Shown here: piece after piece, positions 48,024 to 58,500 of the stretch
How the letters are laid out: each line of letters starts with the position of its first letter
How positions within the stretch are numbered: the first letter of the stretch is position 1
Origin: Methylophaga thiooxydans DMS010
Lineage (GTDB): Bacteria > Pseudomonadota > Gammaproteobacteria > Nitrosococcales > Methylophagaceae
DNA: 64,000 nt
NCBI RefSeq assembly: GCF_000156355.1
Contig: NZ_GG657899.1
Span: forward strand, 361,910 to 425,909
Reading direction: 5' to 3'
Program-made: the position numbers and the translations under genes
Notes under the pieces: model-generated
Database searches by the model: none
Told to the model about the DNA's origin: nothing
What the model saw: only the letters and a program-made list of their open reading frames with translations

Positions 48024-48536
48024 TTAGGCTTTTAGTTGCTCTAAAATGGTTTCGGCTTTGGATTTACCAAACTCGCCAGAACCCTCGACACCAAGGTAAG
48101 TCACCGTACCGTCTTTGACAATCATCGCAAAACGGTAACAACGTACACCCATACCACCGCCTGTGAGATCGCGATCCAGACCAAGGGCTTTAGCATACTC
48201 TGCGCTGCCATCGGCCATCATGCGAACTTTGCCTGTGGCTTGATTTTCACGACCCCATGAGGCCATCACAAACGCATCATTTACCGCCATGCACCAAATC
48301 TCATCGGCACCGGCCGCTTTGATTGCGTCAGCATGTTCGACAAAGCCCGGTAAGTGTTGGGCTGAACATAAAGGTGTATAAGCACCGGGTACGCCAAAAA
48401 TGACGATGGTCTTGGCTTTAACTTGCTCGCCAACATCCATCGGCTGAGGGTTCATAGGGCACCCGTTTTCCGGGTCAAATTCAGTTGATTCGGTTAGCTT
48501 GCCAGCTGGGAGGGATTGGCCAACTTCAATAGTCAT
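48024..48536 (-). CDS. peroxiredoxin of the Prx5 type
   Basis: The 170-residue thioredoxin-fold protein has the peroxidatic motif GVPGAYTPLCSAQHLPGF, plus WCMAVNDAFVMASWGR and RCYRFAMIVKDGTV. It reduces hydroperoxides with glutathione or thioredoxin. The ATG at 48536 follows AAAAGGAG; an upstream ATG at 48581 would add 15 residues without a ribosome site. Confidence 0.93.
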   Translation of the reverse strand: MTIEVGQSLPAGKLTESTEFDPENGCPMNPQPMDVGEQVKAKTIVIFGVPGAYTPLCSAQHLPGFVEHADAIKAAGADEIWCMAVNDAFVMASWGRENQATGKVRMMADGSAEYAKALGLDRDLTGGGMGVRCYRFAMIVKDGTVTYLGVEGSGEFGKSKAETILEQLKA

Positions 48537-48700
48537 GACGACTCCTTTTGTTGCTGATTGAGAGATTAGGCAGCTTAGCATAAGCCATTAACGTGAAGAT
48601 AAAAACGCCACAAGCGCCGGGGTTTTATGAGTTTGGTTTTCACTGCCTCAGCCGTTATCATGGCGGACATCATTTGTTTTACAAATAAAGGACTTTTTTC

Positions 48701-49711
48701 ATGGCTGAACAACAACTGCGCTGGGGTATTCTTGGTGCCGCACGTGTCAATGACAAATTATTGCCAGCAATTGTCGAAGCGCCCAATGCGCGTTTGGTCG
48801 CGATTGCCAGTCGCCGTGCTGGTGCTGCTGCAGAAACCTTGCAAAAGCATGCACCTGATCAAACCGATGTGGAAACGTTGGACGATCCAGAGGCCTTATT
48901 GAGTCACAGTGGTGTCGATGCTATTTACTTGCCGATGGCGAATGAAGAGCATGCTGAGTGGGCATTAAAAGCGATTAACCATGGTAAGCATGTTTTAATT
49001 GAAAAACCGATGGCGCTGACAGTGGCGGATATTGACGCCATTGAAGCAGCTGCCAAAGCGAATAATGTAACGGTGATGGAAGGCTTTATGTATCGCTTTC
49101 ACACTCAGCATGATTACGTTAAAGAACTTCTCGACTCAGGCAAAATTGGTGAAGTTCGTACGGTTAAAACAGCCTTTGCGTTTCCCATGAAACCTGCTCG
49201 TTTATATCGGATTAACCGGGATATTGCCCACGGTGGTGGGGCGATGTGGGATATTGGTCCTTATGCGGTTCATACTGCCCGTTTATGGTTTGATCATGAA
49301 CCCGTTGCGGTGACAGCCTTGGCGAAATTGAATGAACATGGTGCTGACGTCAGCCTGAGTGGTATTTTTGATTTTGATAATGGTCGTTACGCTCACTTTG
49401 AAATGAGCTTTGAGCATTCTCGTCGTAGTGAATACCAAATTATCGGCACCTTGGGCGGCATTAAATGTCACACCGTTTGGCAACCTGATACGGAACCTGC
49501 CTTGGTAAGCTACTGGACGGATGCGGGTGAAGAAGAGACGGTTTCATTACCTGCAGCGAATCACTTTAACCGCGAAATTGAGCATTTCTCTGACTGTGTT
49601 CTGTCAGGTAAAGCACCGTTTTTATCTATGGCGGACGCTCGTGGAAATTGTGCTGCCATCAATGCCGCCCTGCAGTCTGCACGTAAAGGACAGGTTGTTC
49701 GAATAGCTTAA
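48701..49711 (+). CDS. Gfo/Idh/MocA family oxidoreductase
   Basis: The 336-residue protein has an N-terminal Rossmann fold (RWGILGAARVNDKLLPAI) and the signature EKPMALTVADIDAIEAAAK. The C-terminal substrate domain has MWDIGPYAVHTARLWF. It uses NAD(P) on sugars or related diols; the specific substrate is not readable. It starts behind AAAGGA and is followed by two small VOC-like genes on the same strand. Confidence 0.92.
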   Translation: MAEQQLRWGILGAARVNDKLLPAIVEAPNARLVAIASRRAGAAAETLQKHAPDQTDVETLDDPEALLSHSGVDAIYLPMANEEHAEWALKAINHGKHVLIEKPMALTVADIDAIEAAAKANNVTVMEGFMYRFHTQHDYVKELLDSGKIGEVRTVKTAFAFPMKPARLYRINRDIAHGGGAMWDIGPYAVHTARLWFDHEPVAVTALAKLNEHGADVSLSGIFDFDNGRYAHFEMSFEHSRRSEYQIIGTLGGIKCHTVWQPDTEPALVSYWTDAGEEETVSLPAANHFNREIEHFSDCVLSGKAPFLSMADARGNCAAINAALQSARKGQVVRIA

Positions 49712-49733
49712 TTACTCGGCCATAGGTAACACA

Positions 49734-50057
49734 ATGCGGAAACTGCATATTGCGATCGCCACCAACAAGATCGATGAATCCATCGAAGATTATTCCATTC
49801 GCTTAGGCGTTCGTCCGTGCTCTTCAATTGCGGGTGAATATGCTTTGTGGCGAACTGAGTCGCTGAATCTATCGGTACGCCAAGACGCTAGTTGTGCTCC
49901 TGGCACTTTACGACATTTAGGTTGGGAAGAGTCTTCGGCTGAAGCATTTACACAGGATGTGGATATTAATGGCATTGTGTGGGAGAAATTCGCTGCACAG
50001 CATCAAGCCGATGAGATTAATGAAATATGGCCTGAGGCTGACTATAAACCGGGATAA
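49734..50057 (+). CDS. small glyoxalase-like protein
   Basis: The 107-residue protein begins MRKLHIAIATNKIDESIEDYSIRLGVRPCSS, one betaalphabetabetabeta module of the VOC fold, and continues LWRTESLNLSVRQ. Metal ligands cannot be assigned. It lies 22 bases after the oxidoreductase gene, probably in its operon. Function unknown. Confidence 0.78.
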   Translation: MRKLHIAIATNKIDESIEDYSIRLGVRPCSSIAGEYALWRTESLNLSVRQDASCAPGTLRHLGWEESSAEAFTQDVDINGIVWEKFAAQHQADEINEIWPEADYKPG

Positions 50058-50121
50058 GACTAGAAATGTTAGGCTTTACAGAGTCTCGGCGCTTGGCTGT
50101 TTATTTAAGGAACCCAGATAG

Positions 50122-50478
50122 ATGAGCGAACATGAAAAACTGAACTATGTTGAGTTTCCTGCAGCTGATTTAGCCGCTACCAAGGCCTTTTTTGCTGCCG
50201 CATTTGATTGGTCGTTTGTCGACTATGGGGCTGAGTACACAGCCTTTTCCGGGCAAGGTTTGGATGGGGGCTTTTTTCAGGCTGATAGCTGTTCCAATAC
50301 CGCTAACGGAGCCGCTTTGCTGGTCTTTTACAGCAATAATTTAGAAGCAACACAGGCGAAAGTTAGTGATGCTGGCGGCAACATCGTTAAGCCCATTTTC
50401 AGTTTTCCTGGCGGTCGCCGGTTTCATTTTACAGAGCCAAGCGGCAATGAGTTTGCAGTATGGTCTGATGTAACGTGA
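50122..50478 (+). CDS. VOC family protein
   Basis: The 118-residue protein has NYVEFPAADLAATKAFFAAAFDW at the start and GRRFHFTEPSGNEFAVWSD at the end, the standard N- and C-terminal strands of glyoxalase/dioxygenase-fold proteins, with Glu in FTEPSGNEF as a probable metal ligand. It ends two bases before the converging SIMPL gene. Confidence 0.88.
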   Translation: MSEHEKLNYVEFPAADLAATKAFFAAAFDWSFVDYGAEYTAFSGQGLDGGFFQADSCSNTANGAALLVFYSNNLEATQAKVSDAGGNIVKPIFSFPGGRRFHFTEPSGNEFAVWSDVT

Positions 50479-50480
50479 TC

Positions 50481-51203
50481 TTAATCAGATAAATAATATT
50501 CGATGGTCGACACGACGCGGATCTTTTTTATATGTGGATTGTTTTTATCACGAGGACTGATGCTGAATTGACCCTGTGAGGCGCGGCGTATTTTGCCCAA
50601 ACTACTGTCAGAGTCATCAGCAAACTTTTCTGCAACTTCGCGCGCCTTGCGCGTGGCTTCTTCAATCATCGCAGGTTTGATTTCATTGAGACGAGTGAAT
50701 AAATACTCTGTCTGTGACTGGTAGTTATTTCCAGTTAATACAATACCTTCTTTGCCTAGCTCTGACAGTTTACTCATGACCTGTCTGACGGTTTCAATTT
50801 CCTCGGAATAAACGGTGACTGTTTGCATCCCTGTGTATCGAAACTCGGCACGTTGATTGCCGCCATATTGCTGTGCCGATTTATCGGTGATGGCGGGCGA
50901 AGTGAGTGAGATATCATCACGTTCGATACCTTGTTCAGTCAGAAACTGAATAATGGTCTGCGTGTTGTTATCAATATCAGAATAGAGTGTTTGCAGCGAA
51001 TTATCTGCCAAAGTGAATTGAATAGGCCAAATGACAATGTCGGCCATAAATTCTTGTTCTGATAAGCCTTTTACGGTGACGCTGCGCTCGAATTCTTTAT
51101 AACTGATGGCAGCATTTGCCAACAAAAAACCAAGGCTACTTAAACCCAGAAATAATGAAATACCCAGAACAAGGGCATTCAGAGATCCTTTTTCCTGCAT
51201 CAT
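50481..51203 (-). CDS. SIMPL domain (DUF541) protein
   Basis: The 240-residue protein has an N-terminal signal anchor (GISLFLGLSSLGFLLANAAI) followed by the SIMPL pattern: SVTVKGLSEQEFMADIVIWPI, a central helix with NEIKPAMIEEATRKAREVAEKFADDSDSSLGKIRRA, and a final VVSTIEYYL strand. SIMPL proteins are periplasmic or outer-membrane oligomers of unclear function. It lies 50 bases after the ATP-grasp gene on the same strand. Confidence 0.9.
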   Translation of the reverse strand: MMQEKGSLNALVLGISLFLGLSSLGFLLANAAISYKEFERSVTVKGLSEQEFMADIVIWPIQFTLADNSLQTLYSDIDNNTQTIIQFLTEQGIERDDISLTSPAITDKSAQQYGGNQRAEFRYTGMQTVTVYSEEIETVRQVMSKLSELGKEGIVLTGNNYQSQTEYLFTRLNEIKPAMIEEATRKAREVAEKFADDSDSSLGKIRRASQGQFSISPRDKNNPHIKKIRVVSTIEYYLSD

Positions 51204-51252
51204 GTACTCCTTGATAATCAGCCTTAAACTGTTAGCGGCAGTTTAGCAGTGA

Positions 51253-52245
51253 TTATAGTTTCCGTGAAAAATGCTCGCGAGCAAAATCAACACGCTGTTG
51301 AGCGGTCATTTTATGTTTATGGCCTAAGGCTTCAACTTGGCGTAACCGGGGTAATAATCCTTCGCCATTGGCGACTTGGATGCTTAGGCCCGGTCGAGCA
51401 TTAAGCTCTAGTAACATCGGCCCTTTATGGCGATCCAATACGATGTCAGTGCCTAAATAACCTAAGCCTGACATTTCGTAGCATGACACGGCGAGAGCTA
51501 ATAATTGCTCCCAATGTGGGACTTTCAGGCTGTGCAGATTGGTGCCTGTGTCTGGATGTAATAAGATTCGACGGTCAAATTGTACTGCACGCAAAGCACT
51601 GCCATCACCAATATTAAGACCAACGCCTACAGCGCCTTGATGCAGGTTCGCTTTGCCATTGGAATCAGACGTTGATAAGCGCATCATTGCCATCACTGGA
51701 AATCCCTTGAATACAATGACACGTGTATCCGGAACACCTTCATAAGTGAAGCCAGTAAAACAGTCATCAAACTCAATGAGGGCTTCAATGATGGCGACAT
51801 CAGCGCGACCACCTAATGAGAATAATCCCGCCAGAATGTTTGAAACATGTCTTTCCAGGTCGCTTAAACTGACCGTTTGCCCATTGGCTTTGTGGTAGCC
51901 GTTTTCATCATTACGCGTGATAACTAAAATACCTTTACCACCCGAGCCATGAGCCGGTTTGATACAAAAGCCGGGGTAGGTCGCAATTAACTCACTTAAG
52001 TCGCCCACTTCATGTTGCTCGCGGATGACACCAATCAAGTCAGGTGCGGTAACGCCATGATCCAAAGCGATTTGTTTGGTCTGCAATTTATCATCAACCA
52101 ATGGATACAAATGACGCGGGTTATAACGGCTGATATATGAAATATTACGTCGATTCATGCCCAAAACGCCCTTGCTGGCTAATCGACTGGGATGAACATA
52201 ACGGTGTTTGACATCCCGTAGCCAGTTAATCAGAGGACCGCTCAT
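51253..52245 (-). CDS. RimK-like ATP-grasp ligase (alpha-L-glutamate ligase-like)
   Basis: The 330-residue protein has ATP-grasp features: KQIALDHGVTAPDLIG, the nucleotide loop FCIKPAHGSGGKGILVI, FRVIVFKG-like central strands (DTRVIVFKGFPVMAMMRLS) and Mg-binding YLGTDIVLD..MLLELNARPGLSIQ. Such enzymes join a carboxylate to an amine using ATP, often adding glutamate. Its start overlaps the transglutaminase-7TM stop by one base, so the two are coupled. Confidence 0.9.
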   Translation of the reverse strand: MSGPLINWLRDVKHRYVHPSRLASKGVLGMNRRNISYISRYNPRHLYPLVDDKLQTKQIALDHGVTAPDLIGVIREQHEVGDLSELIATYPGFCIKPAHGSGGKGILVITRNDENGYHKANGQTVSLSDLERHVSNILAGLFSLGGRADVAIIEALIEFDDCFTGFTYEGVPDTRVIVFKGFPVMAMMRLSTSDSNGKANLHQGAVGVGLNIGDGSALRAVQFDRRILLHPDTGTNLHSLKVPHWEQLLALAVSCYEMSGLGYLGTDIVLDRHKGPMLLELNARPGLSIQVANGEGLLPRLRQVEALGHKHKMTAQQRVDFAREHFSRKL

Positions 52246-53753
52246 TATTTATCCTCAACCATCGGTTTAAAGCGTTTTAGCTCAAGTAGACGATAACCGG
52301 TGTAATTACCTGCCATAAGTACCAAAGCCATCAAAATTAACTGAATACCGAGGAAGTTAAAGGTCAGGTGACGGATCAACTCATTATTCATCGCAAGATA
52401 GGCCAGCACGGCAACCAAGAGTGACCCACCACCTTGAATGACGACCTGATGGGGGCCTTCCTCTTCCCACAAAATCGACATGCGTTCAATGGTCCAGGCT
52501 AAAATAATCATCGGGAAGAAAGTGACTTTCATGCCCTCTGTCAGGCCCAACTTATAAGCAATGATTGAGAAGATGGCGATAATACCGATGACCATGATTA
52601 TCACAGCGGATATTCGGGCGACCAAAAGCAGATTGAGATAGGACAGATAGGAGCGAATCACCAGGCCAGCGCCGACAATCAATAAAAAGCCGACCAAACC
52701 GGTTATCAAGCTGGTTTGAATAAACGCTAAGGCAATCAAAACGGGCATGAACGTGCCAGACGTTTTTAGACCGACCAAAATACGCATTAGTACCACCATC
52801 AATACGCCAACCGGTATCAGTAAAATACCTTTAAACAGGGCTTGTTCTTCAAGCGGCAGCGTATATAACGAGAAGTTGAGCAATTCGTTATCAGCAAATT
52901 TTTGGTTTAAAGCGACGCTAAATGGCTGCTCTTGCTCAATCATTGAAAAAGTGACGTGTGAATTAATGCCTCCGACGACTTCCAAAACAGGGCCCGAGTG
53001 GTATTCCCACAACAATAGATTTTCAGGACGTCCGCGTTCACCGGTTTCAGGATTAAACAGTTCGTAATCTTCGCCATCAAATACCTGAATGTAATTCACA
53101 AGTTCTTGTCTGCGCCGACCATCTTCCAGATATAAGGCGTGTACTTCTCGAGCAGGAACTCCGGCCTGATGCAGTAATTGCACAATCCAGTTCAGCTGTG
53201 GCTTGAGCTGTGCCAGTAATTGCGCGTTCTGAGACTGTATATTGAACTCTTGGATCAATTCGCGGGCGAGTGTGTATGGGTTAGAGGAGCGCTCTTGAGC
53301 ACGATCTAATAACTGATTCGCTGCTGTCGCATAGGGTTCTTTTTCAATATGAACCTTCAACTTCGGTGGTTTGCTTGTTTGTGGTGGTGCGGCGTAGGGA
53401 TCAAGCAACATATCGACTTTATAGTAGAGCGCTTGTTCGCCCGATGCGTTGCGAACTGACCATTCGGCGCGATCGCCACCTGTTTCACGTTCAGAAAAAG
53501 CCAAACCATAGCCTGGGCTGGCGGTTTGTTGATTCAGTTGTGTGAAACCAGGCTGAGTGTTGGGGATTGCTAATGAAGCCAAAATTTCTTCACCGGTCGC
53601 GTCAAACTCCACTTTGGCTTCGATGGACCATGTTTGGCGTGTTTCGCCTGGTAACCAGGGAATGTCATACGTGTAGTGACGGTGCAGAGTGAGGCTGACA
53701 CCGGCAATAATAAGCAAGCCCACCAACAGGTAAAAAGGTTTGCGTGATGCCAT
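52245..53753 (-). CDS. inactive transglutaminase fused to seven membrane helices
   Basis: The 502-residue protein has one N-terminal helix, then a periplasmic region with a transglutaminase-like fold (ARELIQEF, VQLLHQAGVPAREVHALYLEDGRRR) that lacks an obvious catalytic Cys. Seven membrane helices follow from about residue 310. The family is known from comparative genomics to pair with RimK-like ligases and retropepsin-like proteases in a proposed peptide-modification system. It sits between exactly those two partners here. Confidence 0.88.
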   Translation of the reverse strand: MASRKPFYLLVGLLIIAGVSLTLHRHYTYDIPWLPGETRQTWSIEAKVEFDATGEEILASLAIPNTQPGFTQLNQQTASPGYGLAFSERETGGDRAEWSVRNASGEQALYYKVDMLLDPYAAPPQTSKPPKLKVHIEKEPYATAANQLLDRAQERSSNPYTLARELIQEFNIQSQNAQLLAQLKPQLNWIVQLLHQAGVPAREVHALYLEDGRRRQELVNYIQVFDGEDYELFNPETGERGRPENLLLWEYHSGPVLEVVGGINSHVTFSMIEQEQPFSVALNQKFADNELLNFSLYTLPLEEQALFKGILLIPVGVLMVVLMRILVGLKTSGTFMPVLIALAFIQTSLITGLVGFLLIVGAGLVIRSYLSYLNLLLVARISAVIIMVIGIIAIFSIIAYKLGLTEGMKVTFFPMIILAWTIERMSILWEEEGPHQVVIQGGGSLLVAVLAYLAMNNELIRHLTFNFLGIQLILMALVLMAGNYTGYRLLELKRFKPMVEDK

Positions 53754-53764
53754 TACTGAGTCCT

Positions 53765-54595
53765 TTATTGTTTCTTCGTTTTACTGACTGCTTCTAATTG
53801 CGGCTGGCCTTCAACGATTGCAGGTTTGGGTTGAATATTTTCTCTGGCAACATCCACAATAGCGACATCCCGCAGAAACTCACGGCCAAGCAAAATGGGA
53901 TAACTCATTTGAGTGCGGTCAGTCAGTGTAAACTCTGCGACCTCAGTCATTTTCCCCAGCCGTACTGTGAGTGAGGCAACCGGACGGCGATCCAGTTCAT
54001 TACTAGAAGCCTGCCTAATTTTGACATAACGTACGAGCGGCGCTTCAATCTCAAAGCTATCATCACTATCGTCCGGGGCTAAGCGGAAACGCACCCAGCG
54101 TTTGCCATCCTTCTCAAAAGGCGTAATGTCTAAGGCACTAATCGAAGAGGTTTTTGCGCCGGTATCGATGCGTGCTTCGTACACACGGTTCACCGACTCA
54201 ATCCATAACCACTCATCTTTACCAACAACAATCTTGTTGCCGAGGTTTTTGCTGTCAGTGACTGCAACAGGTTGCGGGCATTGGCTGGGCTTTTTAGCAG
54301 TAATGACAGCGGGTTGAACCGGTGGTGTGTCCAGTTTATTTTCGATCTGCTCGAGTCTCTGATCCAGTTGTCGCTGGCCTTTTTGTACTAGCTGATACTG
54401 ATCGAGATTCGTTTGCTGTTGATCTTGCCAGCCCTGGCATTGTTGTTCCATTTGTTCAGCTAATCTTAATTCCGTTTCGGTTAAAGCGTTAGTTAACTGA
54501 GCTGGGCTAACGGTAGGTGTCGGCGGTGTTCTGTTAATACAGCCGCTTAGCAGAATGCTTGAAATCATCAGAAGAGGGACAAAAGTTTTAACCAT
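53765..54595 (-). CDS. retropepsin-like RimB-family lipoprotein
   Basis: The start at 54595 follows AGGAAT and gives 276 residues with a lipobox (LLSGC, Cys near 19), a Gln-rich coiled coil (about residues 45-85) and a C-terminal RimB/DUF785 domain. YEARIDTGAKTSSISALD carries the aspartyl-protease-like DTG, and SYPILLGREFLRDVAIVD matches the second conserved block. The family is annotated as ATP-dependent zinc protease, a doubtful name. It is upstream of the transglutaminase-7TM and ATP-grasp genes. Confidence 0.9.
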   Translation of the reverse strand: MVKTFVPLLMISSILLSGCINRTPPTPTVSPAQLTNALTETELRLAEQMEQQCQGWQDQQQTNLDQYQLVQKGQRQLDQRLEQIENKLDTPPVQPAVITAKKPSQCPQPVAVTDSKNLGNKIVVGKDEWLWIESVNRVYEARIDTGAKTSSISALDITPFEKDGKRWVRFRLAPDDSDDSFEIEAPLVRYVKIRQASSNELDRRPVASLTVRLGKMTEVAEFTLTDRTQMSYPILLGREFLRDVAIVDVARENIQPKPAIVEGQPQLEAVSKTKKQ

Positions 54596-54721
54596 GTGAT
54601 TCCTGTCGTGGAAATTGAGTTTGAAACAGTCCAAAACCAACTGCTTATTGTAGCAGAGAGATTAAGAATAAAGATGTGGCTTGATTAGAAGTTTCGTATT
54701 GCCATACTTTTAGTATCTGGT

Positions 54722-55501
54722 TCAGGTGTCATTACCTTTGCTGCGACGTAGCAATAGGTGGATATATCTGCCCATATCGCGATAAGTAGGCATGCGGCAA
54801 TACTGCCTTTCCAAAGCAAACAGTTCAGCGTCGTTGCTGTTGTCATGTGCTTGCTTGGTCATGTAATCGTTAAACACACGAATGCCAGTATGTTTACAGA
54901 CGGTAAAGCCGAATTCAGTTAATGCCGCAATCACATCATGAGGAAACTGTGGGTTAGGTGGCGTGAGTTTGTTACCTTTGCCCAAATAACTGTCTTCTAA
55001 AATGTGCTTTAATCGCCAGCCGCCTTTCAAGACATTGTTATAAACCATAGCGTTGCGGTTATAAAACAGCAAGGATAAATAACCGCCATACTCGACCTTT
55101 TGAGCCAGCGTTAATAAAGATGGAAGCGGGGCAGCCAGCCATTCGATGACAGCATGGCATAAAACGACGTCAAAGGCTGGTGTTTGAATTGCAAGCGACT
55201 GCGCCGACTGATGATGAAAGCTGGCAGACTCACCATGCTGTTCAAAGTTAGCCTGAGCTTTTTCCAACATCTTTGAGGAAAGATCACACAATGTCAGTTG
55301 GTGACCTTGTTGCGCTAACCACAGGCTGATTTGTGCCTGACCACACCCTGCATCCCAGATAGTGAGTGGGGCGCACTGTGTAAATTGGGCCAGATCTTCC
55401 TGTAATAACTGCAAACGCCAGCCACCTTTGGCCGTGTCATAGATGCGAGTCTCAAAGCGATCAATCAAGTCGTCAAAGTTACGATCTTGTAAATCAGCCA
55501 T
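54722..55501 (-). CDS. cmoM: tRNA 5-carboxymethoxyuridine methyltransferase CmoM
   Basis: The 259-residue SAM-dependent methyltransferase begins DRNFDDLIDRFETRIYDTAKGGWRL, typical of CmoM (SmtA). Motif I is TIWDAGCGQAQIS, followed by DVVLCHAVIEWL and LSLLFYNRNAMVYNNVLKG. CmoM methylates cmo5U34 in tRNA. It starts two bases after mfd and is probably co-transcribed with it. Confidence 0.93.
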   Translation of the reverse strand: MADLQDRNFDDLIDRFETRIYDTAKGGWRLQLLQEDLAQFTQCAPLTIWDAGCGQAQISLWLAQQGHQLTLCDLSSKMLEKAQANFEQHGESASFHHQSAQSLAIQTPAFDVVLCHAVIEWLAAPLPSLLTLAQKVEYGGYLSLLFYNRNAMVYNNVLKGGWRLKHILEDSYLGKGNKLTPPNPQFPHDVIAALTEFGFTVCKHTGIRVFNDYMTKQAHDNSNDAELFALERQYCRMPTYRDMGRYIHLLLRRSKGNDT

Positions 55502-55503
55502 GA

Positions 55504-58500
55504 CTATTTGCCAAGTAGGGCATCCAGCAATTTATCCAGTACCACAATGCGTTCCTCAGCCTCTGGCATATCATCAACAAACCGCAACTTGTCTTGACCA
55601 TCCAGCTTGAACCGCTTGGGCTGTTTTTGGATAAGGTTGATAATGGTCATGGGATCGATATTAGGCTCTTGCTCGAATATTAAACGGCCACCGGCATCAT
55701 AAACATCAATCTTGCGAATGCCGACAGCTTTGGCTTTAAAGCGAATTTCATGGATGGCAAACAAGGTTTTGACTTGCTCTGGCAACAAACCAAACCGGTC
55801 GATCATTTCAACCTGTAATTCATGCAAGGCGTCATTATCGGCTGCCGCCGCGATGCGTTTGTAGAGCACCAAACGCGTATGTACATCAGGCAGGTAATCA
55901 GATGGAATTAAAGCCGGAACATGTAAATCAATTTCCACAAAGTGCCTGTCCTGATTAGTCAGGCTTGGTTCTTTGCCAGACTTCATGGCTTTTACAGCAC
56001 GTTCCAGTAACTCATTATAAAGATTGAAACCAATCTCATGCATTTGGCCGCTTTGTTCATCACCAAGCAACTCACCCGCGCCACGAATTTCCATATCATG
56101 GGTTGCCAGAGTGAAGCCCGCGCCCAGATCTTCGATAGATTCAATCGCTTCAAGTCGCTTGACCGCATCTTTGGTCATCACTTTTTGTGGCGGTGTAATC
56201 AGATAAGCATAGGCACGATGGTGAGAGCGGCCAACCCGACCACGAATTTGGTAAAGCTGTGCTAAACCCAATTTATCAGCACGATCAATAAAGATAGTGT
56301 TGGCTGAGGGCACATCGATACCGGTTTCGATAATAGTGGTACAAACCAGCACATTAAATCGCTGATGGTAGAAATCAAGCATGACTTGCTCAAGTTCACG
56401 TTCACGCATCTGACCGTGTGCGACAGCGACTTTCGCTTCCGGCATGATGGCTTCAATCTCTCTGGCGACACGCTCGATATCTTCTACTTTGTTGTGCAGG
56501 AAGTAGACCTGGCCACCACGTTTGATTTCACGCAGCATGCCTTCACGGATTTTTTCCGCTTCCCACTGCATAACAAATGTTTTGATTGCTAAACGTCGGG
56601 CTGGAGCTGTCGCAATGATCGATAAGTCGCGAATACCTGAAATCGACATATTCAATGTACGAGGAATCGGCGTGGCTGTGAGTGTTAAGACATCAATCTG
56701 ACTGCGGTATTTTTTGATTTGTTCTTTTTGTGTGACACCAAAACGATGTTCTTCATCGAGTACAAATAAACCCAGACGTTTGGGTTCGATATCTTGTTGC
56801 AGCAATTTATGGGTGCCAATAATGATATCGGCCTGACCTTCACTGATGCCTGACTTCACTCTATCGAGTTCTTTTTTGGAACGAAACCGGGATAAGACTT
56901 CTACTCTTACCGGCCAGTCAGCAAAGCGATCTTTGAAATTTTCATAGTGTTGCTGGGCAAGTAACGTTGTGGGCACTAACACTAACACCTGCTTACCGGA
57001 GTGAACGGCAAGGAACGCGGCGCGCATGGCAACTTCAGTTTTACCAAAGCCGACATCGCCACAGACGAGTCTATCCATAGGATGCTCAGAAAGCATGTCT
57101 TTGGTGACGGCATCGATGGCATCTTGCTGATCGGGGGTGGGTTCAAACGGGAATGCAGCAGCAAACGCGGCATAATCCTCACCGGGTGTTGCCATCGGCG
57201 TTTTCTTATTCGCTGCTCTGCGAGCGTAAATATCCAATAATTCGGCTGCTACATCACGGGCTTTTTCGGCAGCGCGCTTACGGGCTTTATCCCACTGACT
57301 GGTGCCTAATTTATGCAGTGGCGCCAGTTCGGGAGCAGCACCGGCGTAACGGCTAATTAGGTCGAGAGAGGCCACGGGCACATAAAGTTTATCGCCTTTG
57401 GCATATTCCAAGGTGACGTATTCCGCTGTGACATCACCGATATCTAAAGTCTGTAAACCGAGATAACGGCCCACCCCATGATCTTCATGAACAACGGCAT
57501 CACCCACCGATAACTCAGCCAAATTTCGAATAATGGCATCGGTGTCACGCTTTTTGCGGCTACGACGACGTCGCTGCATTACCTGCTGACCGAAGAGTTG
57601 CGGTTCGGCAATCACAGCCATATTCTGCATGGGCAGAATCAGGCCTTGTTCTAATGGGGCGACGGTCACCGCTAGCTTCGTGTCGCTATCAACAAATTCA
57701 TCCCAGTTTTTTACGGTAGTCAGTTGAATCGCTTGCTGTCGCAATAAATCCAGCAATGTTTCACGGCGTCCGGCGCTTTCGGCGGCAAACAAAACACGGC
57801 CATCAAACTGCTCGATAAATTGCTGCAAGGCTTCACAAGGCTTATCTTTGCGCGCATTCATTGTCAGTTGTGGCGGTATCAAACTGGTGTAGTTTTGATG
57901 ACCCGCTTTTGTTTCATGCTCGAACGTTTGCAGTTGCAAGCGTTGGTAGTGTTTAAACCGACCAAATAAATCATCAACGGGGACAAAAACCTGTTGTGGC
58001 TCTAGCAGCGGACGCTCAATATCAACGCGATGTTGGCGAAAGCGATCGCTGATTTCCTGCCAGAAGGCTTCAGCGCCATGAAGGGGATCGGCAACATTTA
58101 CGATCAGCGTATTATCTGGCAGATAGTCGAGCAGGGTGCTGGTTTCTTCAAAAAACAGGGGTAGGTAATATTCAATACCACCCGGCACGTTGCCTTCACT
58201 GACTTCACGATAAATAAAGCTGCGTTGCGGATCGCCTTCGAAGTGACGGCGAAACTGCTGACGAAATAATTGAATGCCATCTTCCGACATCGGAAATTCA
58301 CGCGCAGGCAGTAAGCGGATAGTGTCGATGTTTTCAATTGAACGCTGCGTTTCGGGATCAAATGTTCGCAGGGTATCAATTTCATCATCAAACAAATCAA
58401 TCCGATAAGGCAGTTTGCTACCCATTGGGTAGAGATCGATAATGGCACCACGTACGGTAAACTCACCATGCTCCATGACTTGGGATACATTGCGGTAGCC

